DNA of 5,768 bases from Treponema sp. UBA7590. Its GTDB lineage: Bacteria; Spirochaetota; Spirochaetia; Treponematales; Treponemataceae. Under the pieces are notes generated by a model. That model saw only the letters and a list, made by a program, of their open reading frames with translations. It was not told where the DNA came from and ran no database searches. Position 1 is the stretch's first letter. Every line of letters starts with the position of its first letter. Of the stretch, positions 1-4,945 are shown piece after piece. The stretch covers positions 1-5,768 of the forward strand of contig DLKK01000042.1 of assembly GCA_002478955.1 (NCBI GenBank). The letters run 5' to 3'. The position numbers and the translations under genes are program-made.

Positions 1-130
1 GAAAAGGCTTTGCCATTTAGAATCAAGTTCGGAATCTCTTTGTGAGAAAATCGCGCGCGAAATGGGCGAGACTGGGAAACGTCTTTACAGCTGGGAAAAA
101 ATTGCTCGGCAGTACAACGAGTTGTATTAA
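1..130 (+). CDS. C-terminal end of a probable group 1 (GT4-type) glycosyltransferase, partial
   Basis: Reading from base 2, an open frame of 42 codons runs to a TAA at 128-130; its start lies left of the window. The tail ends in a YSWEKIARQYNELY pattern, with an aromatic-Ser-Trp-x-x-Ile-Ala-x-x-Tyr spacing. This is the usual last helix of GT-B fold glycosyltransferases that transfer sugars from nucleotide-sugar donors to lipids, glycans or proteins. The preceding residues (SESLCEKIAREMGE) look like the amphipathic helix that normally comes just before it. The acceptor cannot be told from the tail. It converges with the small minus-strand gene, with 5 bases between the two stop codons. The assignment rests on the terminal motif only; the frame itself is well supported by ordinary codon use and the closing stop. 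Confidence 0.6.
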   Translation, partial: KRLCHLESSSESLCEKIAREMGETGKRLYSWEKIARQYNELY

Positions 131-150
131 AAGCGTTAAATCTGCTTTTT
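129..150. terminator. Possible weak bidirectional terminator between convergent genes
   Basis: AAAAGC (129-134) can pair with GCTTTT (144-149) around a 9-base loop, leaving a T-run on the plus strand and, by symmetry, a U-run on the minus strand. It spans the 5-base gap and both stop codons. Only two GC pairs hold the stem, so it is marginal by energy. The placement between tail-to-tail genes is the main argument for it. Confidence 0.3.
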
Positions 151-378
151 CCCTTCTTCTGTGATTTTAATTCCATTGCCAGTTGGAGTTGCAAAGCCTT
201 TTTCAATGCAGCCTTCCAGCGCATTTTTTATTATCTGAGGCGTTACGGCAAAATCTTTTTCTCTGTTTTTGCAGATTGCTTCTATTATTTGCTCTTCCTT
301 AGGAAACTCGCTTTTTTGAGTGTTCAGATTATTGAGGATTTTTAATATTTCTGTTTCTATTTTAGTTGCGGTGAACAC
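136..378 (-). CDS. Small hypothetical protein, winged-helix-like (80 aa)
   Basis: The frame opens with GTG at 378-376 and ends with TAA at 138-136; an in-frame stop at 390-388 limits any earlier start. The protein is charged, has no membrane segment or signal peptide, and carries two cysteines (36 and 57). I do not recognise a named family. The layout suggests a winged helix-turn-helix. Residues 8-17 (ETEILKILNN) would form helix 1, about 29-37 helix 2, and 47-61 (PQIIKNALEGCIEKG) the recognition helix. The hairpin wing would be TPTGNGIKITEEGKK near the C-terminus. The phrase 'kGfa....GnGikITeeGkk' is typical of wing strands in small regulators, but DNA binding is an inference. There is no Shine-Dalgarno sequence before the GTG; a promoter abuts it instead. 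The gene stands alone and converges with the glycosyltransferase. Confidence 0.65.
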   Translation of the reverse strand: MFTATKIETEILKILNNLNTQKSEFPKEEQIIEAICKNREKDFAVTPQIIKNALEGCIEKGFATPTGNGIKITEEGKKQI

Positions 379-413
379 GTTTTTATCTTATGAAAAACTT
401 TGATTGCAGTCAA
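379..413 (-). promoter_or_regulatory. Sigma-70-type promoter for the small gene, leaderless arrangement
   Basis: On the minus strand, TTGACT (413-408, 5 of 6 to consensus) is followed by a 17-base spacer and TAAGAT (390-385, 4 of 6 to TATAAT). The -10 box ends 6 bases before the GTG at 378, so transcription would be expected to begin at or within a base or so of the start codon. No purine-rich ribosome site fits between them. The surrounding 379-491 is AT-rich and carries no other gene. Confidence 0.55.
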
Positions 414-491
414 GAAAATAAAATCGCTTTGAATAAATATTTAAGACAACCTCTGTTTTATAAATAAAAAATATTTTCTTCTTCCCTAAAC

Positions 492-526
492 AAAAAAACT
501 CCCGCCACTAAAAAATGGCAGGAGTT
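492..526 (-). terminator. Rho-independent terminator closing the fumarate reductase operon
   Basis: On the minus strand, the RNA AACUCCUGCCA (526-516) pairs with UGGCGGGAGUU (507-497) through 11 pairs including one G-U. The loop is 8 bases, and a run of U follows (498-492). It begins about 49 bases after the flavoprotein stop. On the plus strand the G-U becomes a C-A mismatch and no T-run follows, so the element is built for minus-strand transcription. Confidence 0.9.
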
Positions 527-574
527 ATGAAAAATTCGGAAGGTAAAACCTTTTAGTGTTTTACATAGCGGATT

Positions 575-2218
575 TTATTTACTTGCTCCAGGAATTACTT
601 TTTCAAATTCCGGGTTTCCGTGTGTGTAGTGCGGCAAAAGTTTCGGAGAAACTTCATCACCTTTTATTCCAGCTGCATCGCGTTCTTTTTCAAACGCTTT
701 TACATGGTCAAGGTTCATTTTTGAAGTGTCTGAAAGCTGGATGTCCTTGAACATTTTTCCAGCTTCAATTCCAGCTTCGCGGCCGAATACAACAACGTCA
801 AGCAAAGAATTTCCCATCAAGCGGTTTGTTCCGTGAACACCGCCAGAAGCTTCACCGGCAACAAGCAAATTCTTTACGTTTGTGTGGCAAGTCTTGTCGA
901 TTTCAACACCGCCGTTCTGATAGTGGAGCGTAGGGTAAACCAAAATCGGTTCCTTGCGGATGTCGATTCCGTATTTAATGAACATATTGTACATTGCAGG
1001 AATTGACTTCAGGATTGTGCCTTCACCGTGAATCATATCAATCATCGGAGTATCAAGCCAAACAGCGTCCTGAACATCATTGTGAACGCCACGACCTTCT
1101 TTTACTTCACGGATAATTCCAGAAGCGTTTACGTCGCGTGTTTCAAGCGGGTGAATATAAACTTCACCATTTTTATTGATAAGTTTTGCACCAAGAGAGC
1201 GAACTTTTTCTGTTACAAGTTTTCCAAGAATCTGGCTTGGGTAAGCGGCACCTGTAGGGTGGTACTGCAAAGAATCCTGATACAAAAGCTTTGCTCCGGC
1301 TCTGTAAGCAAGCACAAGACCATCGGCTGTCGCACCGTAATGGTTAGAAGTAGGGAATCCCTGGTAATGCATACGGCCTGCGCCGCCAGTTGCAAGAATA
1401 ACAACTTTTGCCTTTGCGATGTAGATTTCATTTGTTTCCATGTTCATAAGAACTGCACCACAAGCTTCGCCTTTCTCATTCTTGATAAGTTCGATTGCAG
1501 ACGTAAAATCAACAACAGTTATGTTGTCTTTGCGGTTGAAAGTCTCATCGCGGAGTGTACGCATGATTTCAGCCCCTGAATAATCCTTGCAGGCATGCAT
1601 ACGTTTTCGGCTTGTTCCGCCACCATGAGTTGTAACCATTGTTCCATCTGGCATTTTATCAAATTCAACGCCAAGATCGTTCAGCCATTTGATTACAGAA
1701 GGAGCTTTGTTTACAAGAGTATAAACAAGTTCCGGCTTTCCATCAAAGTGTCCGCCACCAAAACAGTCAAGGTAATGCTGTGCAGGAGAATCGTTAGGCT
1801 TATCAGCAGCCTGGATTCCACCCTCTGCCATCATGGTGTTTGCATCTCCTACGCGGAGTTTTGTTACAAGCAAAACTTTTGCGCCGGCCTCAGAAGCCAT
1901 GATTGCCGCTGAAGTTCCAGCTCCACCGCCTCCGATAACAAGAACATCTGTCTCGTAGTCAACGTGGTTCAAGTCAATGTGCTCCGGTTCAATTCTTGGC
2001 TTTGCCTCAAGCATTTTTGCCAATTCAATAGGGGCTTTCTGTCCTTTGTTAGGACCGATTTTCAGCTCTTCAAACTGACTCTTGATTCTATCCGGATGGA
2101 ATTTCAAAAGCAAATCGTCTTTTTCTTCCGCAGTAAGACGTGCGTGTTCAAATTTAAGGTTTTCTTCGCGTTTTTCTGCAACAATTTTAGCTGCATCATC
2201 AAGATAATTTCCGTACAT
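575..2218 (-). CDS. frdA: Fumarate reductase flavoprotein subunit, soluble type (547 aa)
   Basis: This is the catalytic FAD subunit expected to reduce fumarate to succinate in the cytoplasm. The FAD-binding Rossmann motif VIGGGGAG lies at 94-101, after a charged N-terminal extension of about 88 residues without cysteines. The E. coli FrdA active-site residues all have counterparts: H320 in QYHPTG, T336/E337/R340 in LVTEKVR, proton-shuttle R361 in RDV, H432 in LHYQNGG, and R466 in GTNRLMGNSL. The histidine that binds FAD covalently in membrane-bound enzymes is N127 here (ANTMMAEGG), so FAD should be non-covalent. L-aspartate oxidase shares the fold, but the FrdB-like gene 20 bases upstream favours fumarate reductase. 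AGGAG at 2231-2227, 8 bases before the ATG, fixes the start. There is no signal peptide or twin-arginine motif. It is the last gene of the operon, followed by the terminator at 492-526. Direction in vivo (fumarate reduction rather than succinate oxidation) is inferred from the NAD(P)-reductase neighbours. Confidence 0.88.
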   Translation of the reverse strand: MYGNYLDDAAKIVAEKREENLKFEHARLTAEEKDDLLLKFHPDRIKSQFEELKIGPNKGQKAPIELAKMLEAKPRIEPEHIDLNHVDYETDVLVIGGGGAGTSAAIMASEAGAKVLLVTKLRVGDANTMMAEGGIQAADKPNDSPAQHYLDCFGGGHFDGKPELVYTLVNKAPSVIKWLNDLGVEFDKMPDGTMVTTHGGGTSRKRMHACKDYSGAEIMRTLRDETFNRKDNITVVDFTSAIELIKNEKGEACGAVLMNMETNEIYIAKAKVVILATGGAGRMHYQGFPTSNHYGATADGLVLAYRAGAKLLYQDSLQYHPTGAAYPSQILGKLVTEKVRSLGAKLINKNGEVYIHPLETRDVNASGIIREVKEGRGVHNDVQDAVWLDTPMIDMIHGEGTILKSIPAMYNMFIKYGIDIRKEPILVYPTLHYQNGGVEIDKTCHTNVKNLLVAGEASGGVHGTNRLMGNSLLDVVVFGREAGIEAGKMFKDIQLSDTSKMNLDHVKAFEKERDAAGIKGDEVSPKLLPHYTHGNPEFEKVIPGASK

Positions 2219-2238
2219 ATCTTTGTCTCCTGTGCGTG

Positions 2239-2925
2239 TTATTTTTCAATTTCTCGTGTGTTATACAGCTCTTTGATTTCAGCCAAAGGCTTTTTCATCA
2301 AATTCTGAATAAGCTCCTCGCACTTTCCCTCGTTGATTTCTTTTACACGGTCAAGAAGATGCTGGCTCTGCGGCTGGATATATTTTCCGTTCAGGCGGCG
2401 AGCAAGCTCGGCAACCTGAGGATGGCTGATTCCTGCCGGACAGCGAGAAGAACAGCAACCGCACATGATACAGTCAAAAGAAAGATCCGCACATTTTGCA
2501 AAATCACCGCGCTGAGCATAAGCAATGTACTGCATTGTCTGAAGATTCTGCGGGCAGGCACGTGTACAAGCGTTGCATCCTACACAAGAATAAATCTCCG
2601 GGTAAAGCTGCATCATAACAGCCTGCTCCGGCTTAATCTTGTTGATGTCGTAAACCTGTTTTACAAGCGGGAAGAACGGAAGTGTCGCAATGTACATTCC
2701 ATCAATAACTTTTTGTGAACAAGCAAGACAAGTTTTAAGCTGATTTTCGCCTTTTACGCGGTAAATAGTCGCACACGCACCGCAGAATCCATTTCGGCAT
2801 CCGCAGCCACGCTTAAGCTGGTAACCAGCATATTCCATCGCATTCATTACTGTAAGTTCTGCCGGAACTTCGTATTTTTTGCCGAACAGATATATTGTAG
2901 CCATTTGAGTTTTATTTTCTGCCAT
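2239..2925 (-). CDS. frdB: Fumarate reductase iron-sulfur subunit (FrdB/TfrB-like, 228 aa)
   Basis: This subunit carries electrons to the flavoprotein. The N-terminal part is a plant-type 2Fe-2S domain with C43-x4-C48-x2-C51 and C66, plus extra C41 and C69. The C-terminal part holds C114-x2-C117-x2-C120-x3-C124-P and C152-x2-C155-x2-C158-x3-C162-P, which are two full 4Fe-4S motifs. Classical FrdB/SdhB has a 3Fe-4S centre at the second position because the C155 equivalent is missing; here it is present, as in HdrC and thiol:fumarate reductase B proteins. The open frame can be read from a TTG at 2964, but those 13 extra codons lie in a hairpin-rich element. The ATG at 2925-2923 has AGGAG 7 bases upstream and is preferred. 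No membrane segment is seen. The gene is 20 bases ahead of the flavoprotein gene, with which it surely forms a complex. Confidence 0.85.
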   Translation of the reverse strand: MAENKTQMATIYLFGKKYEVPAELTVMNAMEYAGYQLKRGCGCRNGFCGACATIYRVKGENQLKTCLACSQKVIDGMYIATLPFFPLVKQVYDINKIKPEQAVMMQLYPEIYSCVGCNACTRACPQNLQTMQYIAYAQRGDFAKCADLSFDCIMCGCCSSRCPAGISHPQVAELARRLNGKYIQPQSQHLLDRVKEINEGKCEELIQNLMKKPLAEIKELYNTREIEK

Positions 2926-2931
2926 TTTTAT

Positions 2932-2937
2932 ACTCCT
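2932..2937 (-). promoter_or_regulatory. Ribosome binding site that fixes the FrdB-like start at 2925
   Basis: AGGAGT reads on the minus strand, its AGGAG core (2937-2933) ending 7 bases before ATG 2925-2923. It forms the downstream end of the hairpin element and can pair over GGAGT (2936-2932) with ACTCC (3027-3023), so it could be masked by the leader. Confidence 0.75.
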
Positions 2938-3027
2938 AAAAGGGGCGCCTGCCCCTCGTTTCAAACTTGCGGTTTTCCGCTGCCCCCTCTCCTAAGGGGC
3001 TTTTGCCCCTTAAAATCCCCGGGGAGT
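2932..3027 (-). repeat. GC-rich multi-hairpin intergenic element, possible REP-like repeat or translational control leader
   Basis: The 123-base gap between the reductase gene and the FrdB-like gene is about 59% GC over 2941-3030, well above its surroundings. In minus-strand order it holds: a 10-base palindrome TCCCCGGGGA (3025-3016); a perfect 8-pair hairpin TAAGGGGC-AAAA-GCCCCTTA (3012-2993); a 4-pair hairpin GCGG-AAAA-CCGC (2980-2969); and a perfect 6-pair hairpin AGGGGC-AGGC-GCCCCT (2956-2941). The two larger hairpins are each followed by an AGGAG (2993-2989 and 2937-2933), so a hairpin-plus-AGGAG module occurs twice. The second AGGAG is the real ribosome site. None of the stems is followed by a U-run, so a rho-independent terminator is unlikely. 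It may be a dispersed repeat, an RNA-processing or stability site that sets subunit ratio, or a structured leader. The sequence alone cannot choose between these. Confidence 0.6.
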
Positions 3028-3048
3028 TTTTACCACAGGTCAGTAATA

Positions 3049-3879
3049 TTAGTATTCTGGAGGTAATTCTCCGAGCTGATCAAAACTGAATACCGGACCA
3101 TCTTTGCAGACGAATTTATCACCGATGTTGCAGCGACCGCATTTTCCAATACCGCATTTCATTCGCATTTCCATTGTTGTAAAAACCTGCTCATCCTTAA
3201 AGCCAAGTTTTTTCAATGCGTCCAATGAAAGGTGAATCAAAATCGGAGGTCCGCACATAATTACTGTCATGCTTGGATCAGGATTAAGTTCAGTTACAAA
3301 CGGAGGAACAAATCCTACGTGACCTTTCCAGTTTTCTTCCGGGCGGTCAATTGTAAGATCTATTGAACAGTTTGGCTGTTTCATCCATACGTTCTGCATT
3401 TCATCAAGGCGAACAAGGTCTGCCATTGAGCGGGAACCATAAATTACCTGGATTTTTCCATAGTCTGCACGGTGATCCATCATGTAATTAACTACAGAAT
3501 GAACCGGAGCGATTCCGATACCGCCGGCTATTACAAGGATGTCTTTTCCTTTAAGCTTTGTGTCTACCGGGAACCCGTTTCCGATTGGTCCGCGCACGCA
3601 GATTTCCTGGCCAACTTCAGCATTGTGAAGGAATTCTGTTACCACACCGCATTTTTTGATTGAAAATTCCATGTGTGTTTCAAGAGTCGGTGAAGAAGTG
3701 ATTGAAATCATTGATTCGCCAACGCCAGGAACAATAAGCATTGCGCACTGACCTGGAATGTGCTCGAACAATTTTTTTCCGTCAAGACCGACTACACTGA
3801 AAGTCTTTACATCAGGAGTTTCCTGCTTGATATCAATAATTTTTCCTACATAAGGAATAAAGCTTTCGTTGTTTTCCAT
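3049..3879 (-). CDS. FAD/NAD(P)-binding reductase subunit, sulfhydrogenase gamma / AsrB-like (276 aa)
   Basis: This is the electron-entry subunit, of the ferredoxin-NADP reductase superfamily as in HydG of cytoplasmic sulfhydrogenase, AsrB of anaerobic sulfite reductase, and PyrK. An N-terminal beta-barrel binds FAD (about 10-105, with GESMISITSSP at 54-64 in the isoalloxazine-binding position). The nucleotide-binding fold begins with IAGGIGIAP (117-125) and ends with MCGPP (208-212). At the C-terminus C242-x4-C247-x2-C250-x7-C258 should hold a 2Fe-2S cluster. Length is normal for the family. AGGAG at 3890-3886, 6 bases before the ATG, supports the start. The gene follows the HydB-like gene by 16 bases, so the two are surely co-translated partners. 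NADH or NADPH preference cannot be read with confidence. No membrane segment or signal is visible. It likely takes hydride from NAD(P)H and passes single electrons into the iron-sulfur chain towards the fumarate reductase half. Confidence 0.85.
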   Translation of the reverse strand: MENNESFIPYVGKIIDIKQETPDVKTFSVVGLDGKKLFEHIPGQCAMLIVPGVGESMISITSSPTLETHMEFSIKKCGVVTEFLHNAEVGQEICVRGPIGNGFPVDTKLKGKDILVIAGGIGIAPVHSVVNYMMDHRADYGKIQVIYGSRSMADLVRLDEMQNVWMKQPNCSIDLTIDRPEENWKGHVGFVPPFVTELNPDPSMTVIMCGPPILIHLSLDALKKLGFKDEQVFTTMEMRMKCGIGKCGRCNIGDKFVCKDGPVFSFDQLGELPPEY

Positions 3880-3895
3880 CGTTTTCTCCTATTCC

Positions 3896-4945
3896 TTAGA
3901 TGTCGCTAGTTTCCTGAACGGCTTTTATTACTTTTACAACGTTCATGTTTACAGGGCAACTTTCTATGCAGCGACCACATCCAACACACTGGAACAAACC
4001 TTCGTGCGCCATCGGGTAGTACATAAGTTTGTGCATGAATCGCTGGCGACTTCGTTCAAGCTGAGTAAGGCGAGGATTTGCGGCAGCCATCTGTGTAAAA
4101 TCTGAATACATGCAGGAATCCCAGCAGCGGATCTGCCTGATTCCGTGACCAGTGTTGAAATCACGCACATCAAAGCACATACAGGTCGGGCAAACGTAAG
4201 TGCAAGTTCCGCAACCTACGCAAGGTTCTGCAACTTTTTTCCAGATCTGCGAGTTGAAAATCTTGAGCATATCTTTTCCCTGGAATTTTGAAAGGTCAAG
4301 ATGTGCAAATGGAAGTTTTTCTGTTTTTTCAAGAATTGACTTCTTTTCGTTTTCAACAGCTTTATCATCAGTTTCTGTAAGAATAGAAGAAACTTTTTCA
4401 ATAAAGGCTTTTCCTTTTTCAGTGTTAGCCTTGAAGAAATATTTTCCGTCTGCAAGCCAGCAGCTTACATCTCCGGCAGAACCGTTCTTGTCGCTGGAAA
4501 GAGAGGCATCAATTCCATAAGTAGAGCAGAAGCAAGTTTTTTCAGGCTCGTTGCAGGCAAGTGTAACTACTGTTCCGTGGTCCCGGTGATTTTTATAGTA
4601 AGAATCAACAGGATTCATGTTAAGATAAACATTGTCAATTACAGTAAAACCAACAACATCGCAAGGACGAACACCAAAGATTACAAAATCTTCTAAATCT
4701 TTTCTTGGATCAATAATCTTGATTTCTTTTCCTTTTAATTCGTAGCTTACCATGTGCTCTGTTTTTGGAAAGAAAAAATCTTTTGCAGAACGTACAGTTT
4801 TTAAGTTTGATGAAAGTTTTACGCCTTTTTCCCATCTTTTGAAGTCAGCCTTACCACTTTCATTTGTAACAGGAAGATATAACGGCGATTTTTCACCAAT
4901 CAATGCAAATAATGAGTCTATTTTATCAGATGAAATACTAAGCAT
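3896..4945 (-). CDS. Iron-sulfur subunit, sulfhydrogenase beta (HydB) / AsrA-like (349 aa)
   Basis: The protein resembles the beta subunit that pairs with HydG/AsrB-type reductases. The N-terminal half (1-180) carries the family signatures VIFGVRPCDVVGF (88-100) and a C131-x6-CFC (138-140) motif. The C-terminal half has C242-x2-C245-x2-C248-x3-C252-P followed by C255 and C257, then CWDSC (274-278), and C320-x2-C323-x2-C326-x3-C330-P. This gives two certain 4Fe-4S clusters, with further cysteines able to hold another. The longest open frame would begin at a TTG (4978), overlapping the upstream gene by 34 bases. The ATG at 4945-4943 is chosen because GGAGGAG lies just before it and the ATG shares a base with the upstream stop (TAATG), a sign of translational coupling. 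Its role is to pass electrons between the reductase subunit and the other iron-sulfur subunits; it is cytoplasmic. Confidence 0.85.
   Translation of the reverse strand: MLSISSDKIDSLFALIGEKSPLYLPVTNESGKADFKRWEKGVKLSSNLKTVRSAKDFFFPKTEHMVSYELKGKEIKIIDPRKDLEDFVIFGVRPCDVVGFTVIDNVYLNMNPVDSYYKNHRDHGTVVTLACNEPEKTCFCSTYGIDASLSSDKNGSAGDVSCWLADGKYFFKANTEKGKAFIEKVSSILTETDDKAVENEKKSILEKTEKLPFAHLDLSKFQGKDMLKIFNSQIWKKVAEPCVGCGTCTYVCPTCMCFDVRDFNTGHGIRQIRCWDSCMYSDFTQMAAANPRLTQLERSRQRFMHKLMYYPMAHEGLFQCVGCGRCIESCPVNMNVVKVIKAVQETSDI

Noticed and set aside
1028..1579. 183-residue plus-strand open frame opposite the flavoprotein gene
   Set aside because: It is antisense to a well-conserved gene, gives a low-complexity Phe/Cys/Asn-rich protein, and has no domain or ribosome site. 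The same applies to the other plus-strand frames over the operon.
575..2218. L-aspartate oxidase (NadB) as the identity of the flavoprotein
   Set aside because: The fold and non-covalent FAD would fit, but a FrdB-like partner is immediately upstream and the operon is a redox complex rather than NAD biosynthesis (no nadA or nadC).
2926..2964. Thirteen-residue extension of the FrdB-like protein from a TTG start
   Set aside because: It would translate the last hairpin of the intergenic element and the AGGAG site. The nearest upstream AGGAG (2993-2989) is more than 20 bases away from the TTG.
2993..3027. Terminator after the NAD(P)H reductase gene
   Set aside because: The hairpin 3012-2993 is strong, but on the minus strand it is followed by AGGAGAGGGG rather than a U-run, and the downstream genes belong functionally with the upstream ones.
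2926..3048. Internal promoter before the FrdB-like gene
   Set aside because: TTGAAA (2965-2960) and TATAAA (2932-2927) are present on the minus strand but about 27 bases apart, far from the usual 16-18.
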